Positions 9,107 to 18,436 of a stretch of DNA of 64,000 nt are shown here, piece after piece (the first letter of the stretch is position 1; each line of letters begins with the position of its first letter). Under the pieces are notes generated by a model. The model had not been told where the DNA came from and did not search any database. It saw nothing but the letters and a program-made list of their open reading frames with translations. The translations under genes were made by a program, and so were the position numbers. This DNA comes from Actinomadura sp. J1-007 (GTDB lineage: Bacteria; Actinomycetota; Actinomycetes; Streptosporangiales; Streptosporangiaceae). The stretch is taken from NCBI RefSeq assembly GCF_009793335.1, contig NZ_WING01000003.1, forward strand, positions 868,001 through 932,000, given 5' to 3'.

Positions 9107-9520
9107 ATGCAGCAGGGGACACGGCACCGGCTGGGGCTGGACGACGAGCGCCTCCTAGCGTTCTGGCGGGAACGGCACGTGTGCGCGCTCGCCACGCTCC
9201 GCCCGGACGGCACGCCGCACGTGGTGCCGGTCGGCGCGACGCTCGACGCCGCCGCCGGACTCGTCCGGGTGATCACCTCGGCCGGCTCGGCGAAGGCGCG
9301 GCACGTCGCGGCGGCGGGCCCGGACGGGCTGCCCGTCGCCGTCACGCAGGTGGACGGCCGCCGCTGGGCGTCCCTGGAGGGCCGCGCCGTCCTGCGCACC
9401 GACGCCGCGTCCGTCGCCGACGCCGAGCGCCGCTACACCGACCGCTACAAGCCGCCGCGCGCCAACCCGTCCCGGGTCGTCATCGAGATCGCGGTCACCC
9501 GGGCCCTCGGCAATGTCTGA
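9107..9520 (+). CDS. PPOX-class F420/FMN-dependent oxidoreductase
   Basis: Small split-barrel flavin/deazaflavin-binding protein, 137 aa. LLAFWRERHVCALATLRPDG, PHVVPVG and KARHVAA are the usual first strands and cofactor loop of the pyridoxamine 5'-phosphate oxidase-like superfamily; actinobacterial members of this size often use F420. Start ATG 9107; an earlier ATG at 9102 stops at once. Its stop overlaps the start of cobL by 8 bp (9513-9520), so it is translated together with the cobalamin genes and may be a redox accessory of that operon (inference). Confidence 0.8.
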   Translation: MQQGTRHRLGLDDERLLAFWRERHVCALATLRPDGTPHVVPVGATLDAAAGLVRVITSAGSAKARHVAAAGPDGLPVAVTQVDGRRWASLEGRAVLRTDAASVADAERRYTDRYKPPRANPSRVVIEIAVTRALGNV

Positions 9521-10750
9521 CCTCGCGGGCTCCCGCGACGAACGCGTCGCGGTCGTCGGGATCGGCGCGGACGGCTGGGCGGGCCTCGCCGAACCGGCCC
9601 GCGCCGCGCTCCGTTCCGCCGAGGTGGTCATGGGCGGCCCGCGCCACCTGGCGCTCCTGCCCCCGCCGGGGAAGGGGTGGCGGGCGAACGGGTCGCGTGG
9701 CCGTCGCCGATGATGCCCGCGCTGCCCGGCCTGTTCGAGGAGCACGCGGGGCGGCGGGTCGCCGTGCTGGCGAGCGGCGACCCGATGTTCTACGGGGTCG
9801 GCGCCGCGCTCGCCCGGCTCCTCGGCCCCGGCCGCCTGCGCGTCCTGCCGCACCCGTCGTCGGTGTCGCTGGCGTGCGCGCGGCTCGGCTGGCCGGTGGA
9901 GGACGTCGAGGTGGTCAGCGCGGTCGGCCGCCCGCTCCCCGCGCTGAACGCGGCGCTCGCGCCCGGCCGCAGGATCCTGGTCCTCAGCGCGGGCGCGTCC
10001 ACGCCCGCCGAGGTCGCGGCCCTGCTCGACCGGCGCGGCCTCGGCGGCGCCGAGGTCACCGTGCTCGAACGCCTCGGGGCCCCCGGCGAGCGGATCGGCC
10101 CGCCGCCGCCCGACCCCGACCCGCTCAACATCGTCGCGATCCGCTGCCCGCCCGCGAACCCCGAGGACGCCGGCGCGGGCGCGGCGGGGTACGCGGCCGT
10201 CCCGGGCCTGCCGGACGGCGCGTACGACCACGACGGCCAGCTCACCAAGCGCGAGGTCCGCGCCGTCACGCTGGCGCGCCTCGCGCCCGTCCCCGGGGAG
10301 CTGCTCTGGGACGTCGGGGCGGGCGCGGGCAGCATCGCGATCGAGTGGATGCGCGCGCACCGCTCCTGCCGGGCCGTGGCCGTCGAGTCCCAGCCCGACC
10401 GCGCCGCGCGCGCCGCCGCGAACGCCGCGGAGCTGGGCGTTCCCGCGCTCCGCGTGGTGACCGGCCGCGCGCCCGACGCGCTCGCGGGCCTGCCCGCCCC
10501 CGACGCGGTCTTCATCGGCGGCGGCGTGACCGTCCCCGGCGTCCTGGACGCCTGCTGGGACGCCCTGCGCCCCGGCGGGCGGCTCGTGGTCAACGCGGTC
10601 ACCGTCGAGTCGGAACGCGTGGTCGCCGAGGCGTACGGACGGTTCGGCGGCGAGCTCACGCGCGTCGCGATCAGCAGGGGCGCGCCGGTCGGCGGGTTCA
10701 CGGGATGGAGGACGATGATGCCGGTGACGCAGTGGGCGGTGACGCGGTGA
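9513..10750 (+). CDS. cobL: Precorrin-6Y C5,15-methyltransferase (decarboxylating), CbiE-CbiT fusion (1 frameshift)
   Basis: Methylates C5 and C15 and decarboxylates the acetate chain of precorrin-6Y in corrin synthesis; cytoplasmic, SAM-dependent. About 412 aa after repair. The CbiE-type methylase covers residues 1-205 (VAVVGIGADGW, ASGDPMFYGVG). The CbiT domain covers about 225-400, with the SAM loop DVGAGAGSIAIEW near 266 and IGGGVTVPGVLDACW. One G is missing near 9675 (AAGGGGTGG), splitting residues 1-54 from the rest. The start overlaps the PPOX stop by 8 bp, and the stop overlaps the cobM start as GTGA. Confidence 0.92.
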
Positions 10751-11489
10751 CGGTGCACTTCGTCGGCGCCGGGCCGGGCGCCGCCGACCTGATCACGGTG
10801 CGCGGCCGGGACCTGGTCGCCGCGTCGCCGGTGTGCCTGTACGCGGGGAGCCTCGTCCCCGCGAGGTCCTGGAGTGGTGCCCGCCGGGCGCCCGCCTCGT
10901 CGACACCGCGCGGATGGTGCTGGACGACATCGTCGCCGAGATGGTCGCCGCGCACGCCGACGGGCTGGACGTCGCGCGGCTGCACTCGGGCGACCCGTCG
11001 GTGTTCAGCGCGATGGCCGAGCAGATGCGACGGCTGGACGCGGCCGGCGTCCCGTACCGGGTCACGCCGGGCGTGCCCGCGTTCGCGGCGGCGGCCGCGT
11101 CGCTCGGGCGGGAGCTGACCGTTCCGGAGGTCGCGCAGACGGTCGTGCTGACCCGCACGTCCGCGCGCGCGACGCCGATGCCGCCGGGCGAGGACCTCGC
11201 GACGCTCGGCCGCAGCCGCGCCACGCTCGTGCTGCACCTCGCGGTGCAGCGCGTCGAGGCCGTGGTGGACGAGCTGGTCCCGAACTACGGGGCGGACTGC
11301 CCCGCCGCCGTCGTCGCGTACGCCAGCCGTCCCGACGAGGTCGTGCTGCGCGGCACGCTCGCCGACATCGCCGCCAGGGTCCGCGAGGCCGGGATCCGGC
11401 GGACGGCCGTCATCATCGTCGGCCGCGCCCTCACCGCCGAGCACTTCACCGACAGCCACCTGTACTCGGCGGCCCGCCGCCGCGACTGA
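10747..11489 (+). CDS. cobM: Precorrin-4 C11-methyltransferase (1 frameshift)
   Basis: SAM-dependent methylation of C11 of precorrin-4. About 247 aa after repair. It shows the tetrapyrrole methylase signature VHFVGAGPGAADLITVRG at the N-terminus, YAGSLVP, LHSGDPSVF, YRVTPGVPAF and LTRTSARATPMP, characteristic of CobM/CbiF. A base is missing near 10862 (CCCCGCGAGGTCC), between SLVPA and EVLEWCPPG. GTG 10747 overlaps the cobL stop (GTGA), indicating translational coupling. The gene faces cbiD with only 30 bp between stops. Confidence 0.92.
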
Positions 11490-11519
11490 CCGGCACGCCG
11501 GGAACAGGAAGCCAGGGGT

Positions 11520-12553
11520 TCAGGGGGCGCGGCCGACGATCGTTCCGGCGCGGTCGATGACGACGACGTCGACCTCGACGGGCGCGCCGCGCAGGACGTC
11601 GAGCGCGACCGCGCGGGCGCGCGCGGCCACCAGGTCCCCGAGCGGCAGCCCGGCCGCCTGGCAGATGCGCAGCGCGTCGAGCGCGGTGTTGGCGTGCCGG
11701 ACCCGTTCGGCGGTCTCCCCTCGCCGACCAGCGCGGCGAGCGCGCCGAAATCGACCTGGGAGCGCTTGGAGTGCAGGTCCAGGTGCCCGTTCGCGAGCTT
11801 GGCGAGCTTCCCGATGCCGCCCGCGATCGTCAGCCGCGGAACGGGGTGGCGCCGCACGTACTTCAGCACCGCGCCCGCGAAGTCGCCCATGTCGAGCAGC
11901 GCGTCGTCCGGCAGCCCGTGCAGCTCGGCGGCCACCCGCTCCGACGTCGAGCCGGTCGCGCCCGCGACGTGCGCGCGGCCCGCCGCGAGGGCGACGTCCA
12001 CGCCGCGCCGGATGCTGTCGATCCACGCCGAGCACGAGTACGGGACGACGACGCCCGTCGTGCCGAGGATCGACAGGCCCCCGAGGATGCCGAGCCGCGG
12101 GTTCCACGTCCTGCGGGCCAGCTCCTCGCCGCCGTCCACGGAGATCTCCACGACGGCGTCGGCGCCGCCGAGCACCTCGCGCATCATCCGGCGCGGGACG
12201 GGGTTGATCGCGGGCTCCCCCACGTCCAGCGGCAGGCCCGGCTTGGTGACCGTCCCGACGCCCGGCCCGGCGCGGAACACCACGCCGGTCCCCGGCTCGC
12301 CGAGCCGCACCGTCGAACGGACCAGCGCGCCGTGCGTGACGTCGGGGTCGTCTCCGGCGTCCTTGACGATCCCGGCGGTCGCGACGCCGTCGCCGAGCTC
12401 CTCGACGGCCAGGGCGAACGCGGGACGTTGCCCCTTCGGCAGGACGATCTCCACCGGGTCGGGGAACTCGCCGGTCAGCAGCGCGGTGTGGGCGGCCTTG
12501 GTCGCGGCCGTGGCGCACGCGCCGGTCGTCCATCCGTAACGCAGCTCGCTCAC
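11520..12553 (-). CDS. cbiD: Cobalt-precorrin-5B C1-methyltransferase (1 frameshift)
   Basis: C1 methylation with loss of the C20 fragment; about 344 aa after repair. The N-terminal GWTTGACATAATKAA motif, LDVGEPAINPVPRRM and the Gly/Asp-rich SAM-like centre GGLSILGTTGVV mark CbiD. One G is missing near 11722, in the coding-strand run after VGEG, before ETAERVRHANTALDAL. CbiD is usually associated with the early-cobalt (anaerobic) route, yet the neighbours cobG and cobN belong to the late-insertion route; CbiD here probably replaces CobF. GTG start at 12553, 17 bp from the divergent cobK start. Confidence 0.9.
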
Positions 12554-12558
12554 GGCTC

Positions 12559-12571
12559 TAGCATGCTCTCG
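12559..12571 (+). promoter_or_regulatory. Leaderless-type -10 element of cobK
   Basis: TAGCAT (12559-12564) is followed by 6 bases and the GTG start of cobK at 12571, the spacing expected if transcription begins at the start codon. There is no ribosome-binding site and only 17 bp separate cobK from divergent cbiD. Confidence 0.55.
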
Positions 12572-13313
12572 TGACGTTGCGTGTACTGCTGCTGGGCGGC
12601 ACCGGCGAGTCGCGGCTGCTCGCCGCGCGCCTCGACGCCGATCCCGCGTACGAGGTGATCAGCTCGCTGGCCGGGCGCACCGCCGATCCGGCGCTGCCCG
12701 CGGGCCTGGTCAGGATCGGCGGGTTCGGCGGCCCCGACGGCCTCGCCGACTGGCTGGAGACCCAGGGCATCGGGGCCGTGGTGGACGCCACGCACCCGTT
12801 CGCCGCCGTGATGACCGACTCGGCCGTCACCGCCGCCGAACGCACCGGCCTCCCGCTCCTCGTGCTGCGCCGTCCGGGCTGGACGGAGGGGCCCGGCGAC
12901 GACTGGCGCCGCGTCCCGACGCTGGAGGCCGCCGCCGCGGACCTGCCGGGCGAGCGCGTGTTCCTCACGACGGGCCGCAAGCACCTCGCCGCGTTCGCGG
13001 GCGACGAGCGCCGCTGGTACCTGGTCCGCTCCGTCGACCCGCCGGAGCCGCCGCTGCCGCCCCGCATGGCGGCCGTGCTCGCGCGCGGCCCGTTCACGGT
13101 GGACGAGGAGCTGGCGCTGATGCGCGAGCACGCGATCGACGTCCTGGTCACCAAGGACAGCGGGAGCGCGATGACCGCCGCGAAGCTCGCCGCCGCCCGC
13201 ACCCTCGGCGTGCCCGTCGTGATGGTGGACCGCCCGCCCCTCCCCCGGACGTCGCCGCGGCCGCGACGGTCGAGGAGGCCGCGGCCTGGCTCGCGCGTCA
13301 CGCCGTCGGGTAG
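12571..13313 (+). CDS. cobK: Precorrin-6A reductase (1 frameshift)
   Basis: NAD(P)H-dependent reduction of precorrin-6A to dihydroprecorrin-6. About 247 aa after repair. CobK motifs: LLLGGTGESRLLAARL at the N-terminus, AVVDATHPFAAVM near residue 70, VFLTTGRKHLAAF, and VLVTKDSGSAMTAAKLAAA in the second half. A missing C near 13245 (CTCCCCCGG) hides the true C-terminus PPDVAAAATVEEAAAWLARH and the stop at 13311-13313. It ends in a 16-bp tail-to-tail overlap with cobIJ. Start GTG 12571, apparently leaderless. Confidence 0.9.
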
Positions 13314-14800
13314 CGGCGCGGCGTGAACACGGTCGTGCGGCCGTCGCCGCGTTCGGCCACGCGCGTGCGCGACGACCCGACGAGCAGCAGGCACCGCATG
13401 TCGACGCCCGCCGACGCGTCCAGGTCGCCGAGCCGGACGACCCGCACGCTCTCGCCGTCGCCGCCGACGTCGCGGCCGATCACGACGGGCGTGTCCGGCG
13501 AGCGGTGCCGCAGCAGGACGTCCCGCGCCCGCGCGACCTGCTCGACGCGGCTCCTCGACGCCGGGTTGTAGATCGCGATCACCAGGTCGGCCGCCGCCGC
13601 CGCGTCCAACCGCGCCTCGATGACGTCCCAGGGCTTCAGCCGGTCCGACAGCGACAGCACGCAGTAGTCGTGCCCGAGCGGCGCGCCGATCCGCGACGCG
13701 ACCGCGTTGGCCGCCGTGAGACCCGGCAGGACCCGCACGGGAACGTGCTTCCACCGTTCCTCGGCCGCTATTTCCAGAACGGCCGCCGCCATCGCGAAAA
13801 CCCCGGGATCGCCCGACGACACGACCGCGACCCGGCGGCCTTTCTCGGCGAGCGCCAGCGCGAATTCCGCGCGTTCCGACTCGACGCGGTTGTCGGACGC
13901 GTGCCGCCGCTGCCGCGGATTGGCGGGCACCCGGTCCAGGTACGTCACGTACCCCACCAGGTCGTCGGCTCCGGCCAGCGCGTCCTGCGCCTCGGGCGTC
14001 AGCCATTCCCGCCCCGCCGGCCCGAGGCCGACGATGACGACCTCGCCCTCGCCGCCCGCCTCCGGCTTCGGAAGGGACCGCCGCGTCTCCTCGTGCACGC
14101 GGCTCGGTACGACGGCCACCGACATGTACGGAACGCTCGCCGGATCGACGTCTCCCAGGGGCAGGGCCCTCTGCCGGTCGGACGTGGCGCGCTCGACGTA
14201 CCACGCCTCGTCCAGCCGCCCCGCCCGCTCCAGCGCGTCCCGCACGCCCCCGAACGTCCGCCCGAGCTTGAGGACCGCCGCCGAGTCGGTCCGCGCGAGC
14301 CGTTCGGCCAGTTCCTCGCTCGGCAGCGTGCCCGGCAGGACGGTCAGCACCTCGTCGCGTTCCACGAGGGGCCGCCCCAGTTCCGCCGATGCGCCGCTGA
14401 CCGACGTCACTCCCGGCACGACCGTCGTTTCATAACGCCCCGAGAGCCGTTTGTGCAAATGCATGTACGAGCCGTAGAAGAACGGATCGCCTTCGCAGAG
14501 CACGACCACGTCGCGACCGGCGTCCAAATGGTCGGCGAGCCGTTCCGCGCACCGTTCGTAGAACGCTTCGAGAACGCCCCGGTAATCGTCGGTCGCCTCC
14601 GTCGTCACCGGGTAGACGAGCGCCTCCTCGATCTGCCCGTCCCGCAGGTGCGATGCCGCGATCGACCGCGCGATGCTGCGGCCGTGCCGGGCCGCGTGGT
14701 GGACGACCACGTCGGCGGCCCCGATCAGCCGGGCCGCCTTGATCGTGATCAGCTCGGGGTCGCCGGGGCCGAGGCCCACGCCGTACAGACGTCCGGTCAT
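13298..14800 (-). CDS. cobIJ: Fused precorrin-2 C20- / precorrin-3B C17-methyltransferase
   Basis: Two SAM-dependent corrin methylases in one 500-aa chain. The CobI half (1-245) begins GRLYGVGLGPGDPELITIKA and has VVLCEGDPFFYGSYMHL and VVPGVTSVSG. The CobJ half (255-500) begins EVVIVGLGPAGREWLTPEA and has YVTYLDRVP, VSSGDPGVFAMA and LPGLTAANAVASRIGAPLGH. The CobI-CobJ fusion is common in actinobacteria. No frameshift. The ATG at 14800 overlaps the cobH stop (TGATG); a GTG one codon earlier is equally possible. The gene is third in cobG-cobH-cobIJ. Confidence 0.95.
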   Translation of the reverse strand: MTGRLYGVGLGPGDPELITIKAARLIGAADVVVHHAARHGRSIARSIAASHLRDGQIEEALVYPVTTEATDDYRGVLEAFYERCAERLADHLDAGRDVVVLCEGDPFFYGSYMHLHKRLSGRYETTVVPGVTSVSGASAELGRPLVERDEVLTVLPGTLPSEELAERLARTDSAAVLKLGRTFGGVRDALERAGRLDEAWYVERATSDRQRALPLGDVDPASVPYMSVAVVPSRVHEETRRSLPKPEAGGEGEVVIVGLGPAGREWLTPEAQDALAGADDLVGYVTYLDRVPANPRQRRHASDNRVESERAEFALALAEKGRRVAVVSSGDPGVFAMAAAVLEIAAEERWKHVPVRVLPGLTAANAVASRIGAPLGHDYCVLSLSDRLKPWDVIEARLDAAAAADLVIAIYNPASRSRVEQVARARDVLLRHRSPDTPVVIGRDVGGDGESVRVVRLGDLDASAGVDMRCLLLVGSSRTRVAERGDGRTTVFTPRRYPTA

Positions 14801-15419
14801 CACTCTTCCTCGCTGGCGATGGCGTTGACCGCGGCGGCCGTCATCGCCGACCCGCCGCGCCGCCCGTGGACGGCCAGGAACGGCAGGCCCGACTCCGCGA
14901 GGGCCGCCTTCGACTCGGCCGCGCCGATGAACCCGACCGGGATGCCGAGCACGGCGGCCGGGGTCCCGGCCCCCTCCCGCACCATCTCCAGCAGCCGGAA
15001 CAGCGAGGTCGGCGCGTTGCCGATCGCGACCACGGCCCCTCGATCCGTCCGCGCCACAATTCCATCGCCGCGGCGCTGCGCGTCGTGCCGAGCTTCGCCG
15101 CCAGGTCCGGGACCCGCTCGTCGGCCAGCGTGCAGACGACCTCGTTGTCCGCGGGCAGCCGCTTGCGGGTCACGCCCGCCGCGACCATGCGGGCGTCGCA
15201 CAGCACGGGCCGTCCGGCCACCAGCGCGTCCCGCGCCGCCGCGACGACGCCGGGCGAGTACGCCAGGTCGCGCACCAGGTCCGTCATCCCGCACGAGTGG
15301 ATCATGCGGACCGCGACCCGGGCGACGTCCTCCGGCAGCCCGCCAAGGTCCGCCTCGGCCCGGATGGTCGCGAACGACCGCCGGTAGATCTCCGCGCCGT
15401 CGCGCACGTAGTCGATCAC
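14800..15419 (-). CDS. cobH: Precorrin-8X methylmutase (1 frameshift)
   Basis: Moves the C11 methyl to C12, giving hydrogenobyrinate. About 206 aa after repair. Family motifs: EIYRRSFATIRAEADL, VRMIHSCGMTDLV with the active-site His, LCDARMVAAGVTRKRL, AIGNAPTSLFRLLEM and PVGFIGAAESK. One G is missing near 15042 (GAGGGGCC in the coding strand), between LWRGRIEG and AVVAIGNAP. The GTG start at 15419 sits behind a GGAGG and overlaps the cobG stop as GTGA. Confidence 0.92.
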
Positions 15420-16587
15420 GTACTCCTCCGTGTCGTCGCGACGGCGGCGGCCGTCGCGGTCAGGTCGTGGGACCGCGCGCGGACCTCGTCGCCGAGCCGC
15501 ACCTCGTAGCCGCCGGGGGTGGCCACGACGGCGACGTGCCGGTCCGCGGGGCGCCCGCATCGCCGCTCGCAGCCCGCCCAGTGCACCGGCGGGCCGCCGT
15601 CCGCGGCGCCCGCCTCGCGGACGCGCGCGGCGTCGGCGCGCACGTCGGTGAGGGACTTGGCGCAGCCGGGCCGCCCGGCGCAGGAGGTGAGCCCCTCCCA
15701 ACCGGAGGACGGCGCGGTGACCAGGCCATGGAAGTCTGGCACGTCCGTCAAGTCGGGGATCACCAGCCCCGCCACGGAGTGACGATGATCTCCCCGCACG
15801 CCCGCAGCTCCCCCAGCGCGTCCGGCCCCAGCCGCCCGAACGGCACCAGCCCCGAGACCGCCGCGCGCCCGTCCGACTGCGGCAGCACCCCGACCGGCAC
15901 CCGCCGCACCGTCTCCGGCACCGCGACCCGTTCGGCGTCCCCGCCCATCCCGAGCGCCCCGAGGTCGTCCAGCTCGTTCAGCCGCCACTCGCCGTCCCGC
16001 ACCCGCAGGAACGCCCGAGCGGCCTCGACCATCAACGCGACGGCGCCCGCGGGCGAAGCCCGTCGCCCGCTGTCGCGCCCCGCGAGCACGAGCGCGAACC
16101 CGCCTTCGATCCCATAGAGCGCGACATCGGCGCCCTGCGCGATGACGTCCCCGCGCCCGTCGTCCAACGCGAACAGGAACCGTCCCGGCAGCCCGGCCAG
16201 CTCCGGATCGGCGCACAACTCGGCGTCCAGCTCGTTCACCAGGGGCCGCACGTCGGCGAAGCCCCCATCGCGCCCGGACAGGACGCTGGCCAGGATGTTC
16301 CGCACCCGCTCATGCGTGAACGAGGGCAGCAGCCCGGCGTCGTGGAGCCGTTCGCTCAGCTCCCCCTCGACACCGTCCCGGAGCCCGCGGATCTGCACGT
16401 TGGCCCGGGACGTGAGCTCAAGATGCCCGTCCCCGAGATCCCGCGAGGCGTCGGCGAGCGCGCCCGCCTGCGCCCCGCTCAACGTCCCGCCCGGCAGCCG
16501 CACGCGGGCGAGCCCGCCATCGGCCGCGGCGTGGACCCGCAGCGTTCCCGGACACCTGTCCGGCCCAGTACGCGAAGGTGAAGACAC
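15416..16587 (-). CDS. cobG: Precorrin-3B synthase (1 frameshift)
   Basis: Oxygen-dependent monooxygenase of the aerobic corrin pathway, built like sulfite/nitrite reductases with a [4Fe-4S] centre. About 390 aa after repair. Ferredoxin-like half-domains are visible (RVRLPGGTLSGAQAGAL, GHLELTSRANVQIRGL). The cluster cysteines are CAGRPGCAKSL and CERRCGRP (C-x5-C then C-x3-C). One G is missing near 15767 (TGGCGGGGCTGG), between TPWRG and LVIPDLTDV. The GTG start at 16587 gives a normal length. CobG means the organism uses the O2-dependent, late-cobalt route. A possible -10 TAGAGT is at 16634-16629. Confidence 0.9.
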
Positions 16588-16694
16588 GGGACGGATCCTA
16601 AGGACCAGCGCGAACAACCCCCAACGCGACTCTAACCCGGCCCGTTCCTCCACCTCTCCCCGCCGAACGCCCGACACCGCCCGAAATACGCCGT

Positions 16695-16708
16695 TACGCT
16701 GCCGCGCA
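16695..16708 (+). promoter_or_regulatory. Leaderless-type -10 element of the lipoprotein gene
   Basis: TACGCT (16695-16700), 7 bases, then ATG 16708. No ribosome-binding site is present between them, so a leaderless transcript is likely. Confidence 0.5.
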
Positions 16709-17288
16709 TGCCCCGCTGGACGCCCCTCCTGACGCTCCCGGCGCTGCTCTGCCTCGCGACCGCCTGCGGCACCGAGCAGCCGCCCCGGACGGCCGCCTCC
16801 CCCTCGGACGCACCCCTGCCCCCGGCCAGACATGGTCCTGCCCGCCCGTTCCGACGCCCACGAAAAGCGGCAAGTACCGCGTCTGCTTCGGCGTGCCGAA
16901 GCCGTGCGCCCCGCGCCCCTGCGGCCAGAACGGCCGGCTCACGGTCAAGGTCACCGGCTACGAACCCTGGACGGGCTCCGACGGCGCCCGCGGTTACCGC
17001 TTCGGCTGGCGCATCGAGAACCCCGGCGGTGAGCCCGTCGGTTTCGACATGCTCGACCTCAACGGCGAGGACATGGCGAGCGTCGTGGACCTCACCCGGC
17101 AGATCCGTTCCCGCGACACCTGCGTGACCGACCGCCCCGGCGCGAGAATCCCCCGCGACGGCGTAGTGACCTCACCCCACCCGGTCTGCGTCCCGATCGA
17201 GAAGAACAAACACCCCGCGGAGATCGTTTTCCACTTCGCCATCGGCACCACGCCCGGCGGCCCGCAGACGACCGTGCACGTCCCCTGA
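16708..17288 (+). CDS. Putative lipoprotein of unknown function (1 frameshift)
   Basis: About 193 aa after repair. The N-terminus is a lipoprotein signal (TLPALLCLATACGTE; Cys near residue 20), followed by a Pro/Ser/Thr-rich stretch and a small domain: RLTVKVTGYEPW, GYRFGWRIENPGG, LDLNGEDMASVVDL and AEIVFHFAIGTTPGG. The middle has an even number of cysteines (WSCPP, VCFG, KPCAPRPCGQ, DTCVTD, PVCVP) that could form disulfides outside the cell. A missing C near 16815 separates the signal from the domain. It looks like a DUF4352-type extracellular beta-domain, but I cannot name the family. It is divergent from cobG and shows no functional link to it. Confidence 0.6.
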
Positions 17289-17362
17289 CCGAAGCCGCCC
17301 GCCGACGCGCCGGCCCCGGCGCGTGACGCGCACCCGACTGGTCACCGGTAGCGACACCCGCC

Positions 17363-17608
17363 CTACCGCCGCTTCACGACCTCGACGAACACCCGGAAGT
17401 CCGAACGCGCGAAGACGAGCACCCCACCCGCCGCATCCTTACTGTCCCGCACTCCGACCTTGCCGGACGAGGACGCCAACTCCACACAGTTGCCGCCGTC
17501 ATCACCGCTATGCCAGCTCTTACGCCAAACGGCGGGGGCAAGGGCAGTGACCTCGACACAGTCGCTGTGCTGAGTGCCGCTGTGACTGCTCTTACGCCAC
17601 GTCGTCAC
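17363..17608 (-). CDS. DUF397-domain protein with a duplicated N-terminal half
   Basis: 81 aa. DUF397 proteins are small actinobacterial partners of XRE/DUF5753 regulators. The domain normally has one WRKSxxSG...CVEV unit; here the unit occurs twice: WRKSSHSGTQHSDCVEV (residues 4-20) and WRKSWHSGDDGGNCVELA, followed by the usual VRDSKD...FVEVVK ending. The GTG start at 17608 overlaps the 3' end of the XRE gene by 17 bp, so the two are co-translated. The expected job is modulating the upstream regulator, as proposed for WhiJ/BldB-type and Scr1/Scr2 pairs (family knowledge, not shown here). Confidence 0.8.
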   Translation of the reverse strand: MTTWRKSSHSGTQHSDCVEVTALAPAVWRKSWHSGDDGGNCVELASSSGKVGVRDSKDAAGGVLVFARSDFRVFVEVVKRR

Positions 17609-18299
17609 TGAACGCCTCCAATACCGTCTCAATCAGGTTCTTCGACAACCCTTGAGGCAGCGCCTTCGCGCTGATCCGCGCGTACATGACCGCGAATTCG
17701 CCTACGTCGGACGGTGACGATACGAGCCGTCCGCCGAGCGGCGAATCGGCGTACGCCAACTCCCCGAAACCATCGCCGGAGAGCAACATCATGGGACCAT
17801 TCAAACCCGCGTACGCCCCGGTGTCGAATGACATGGGGACCACAAGGATCACGACGTTCGGCCGTTCCGCCAACTCCAGCAGATGCTGGAGTTGGGAGCG
17901 CATGATCTCGGGAGTGCCGACCGGCCACCGCAGTGCCGCTTCGCTCACCACTGCGGTGATAAAGGCCCGCTCAAGTATCGCTTGCCGCTCCATGCGTTCG
18001 CGGAAAACGGCTTCAGGATCCGCCGCGCCGCCGGAGGCGAGGAGGGCGCGGGCGTAGTCCTCCTGCTGGAAGAGGCCGGGGACGGTGAGCGGCTCGAAGA
18101 TGCGGATGAGGCGGGCGCGCTGCTCGAACGTCACGTAGCGGCCGAACCACTCGGGGTCGTGGCCGAGCGAGGCGTACCAGACCAGGAAGCCGAAGAGGCC
18201 GCCGGTATTCCAGCCCTTGTCCACGAGCGCGGCGCGGGTTCCGTCCAGACGGGCCTCGCCGTTCTCGATGCGCGAAACAGTCGCCTTGCCGGAGTTCAT
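17592..18299 (-). CDS. XRE-family regulator with DUF5753 domain (true start uncertain)
   Basis: DNA-binding regulator of the WhiJ/AbaA-like type. From ATG 18299 the product is 235 aa and begins in the middle of the helix-turn-helix (NSGKATVSRIENGEARLDG). The DUF5753 part runs from about residue 35 (LVWYASLGHDPEWFGRYVTFE) through PLTVPGLFQQEDYARALL to LSPSDVGEFAVMYARIS-like sequence. The frame stays open upstream to 18407 and encodes the missing helices (SSLWNLIAFYLRLLRTQHG, GEALGRIM), but no ATG, GTG or TTG lies in that stretch. A small sequence error or a rare start is likely. It is followed by the overlapping DUF397 gene and is divergent from an anti-sigma-like ATPase. Confidence 0.8.
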   Translation of the reverse strand: MNSGKATVSRIENGEARLDGTRAALVDKGWNTGGLFGFLVWYASLGHDPEWFGRYVTFEQRARLIRIFEPLTVPGLFQQEDYARALLASGGAADPEAVFRERMERQAILERAFITAVVSEAALRWPVGTPEIMRSQLQHLLELAERPNVVILVVPMSFDTGAYAGLNGPMMLLSGDGFGELAYADSPLGGRLVSSPSDVGEFAVMYARISAKALPQGLSKNLIETVLEAFSDDVA

Positions 18300-18436
18300 G
18301 ATCCGGCCGAGCGCCTCGCCTGACTGGCCGTGCTGGGTGCGGAGAAGCCGCAGGTAGAACGCGATGAGATTCCACAGGCTGGACTTCGAGGGAGATTGGC
18401 CGGTGACTCAGCGAATCTTTCGGGAGGTGAACGGCT

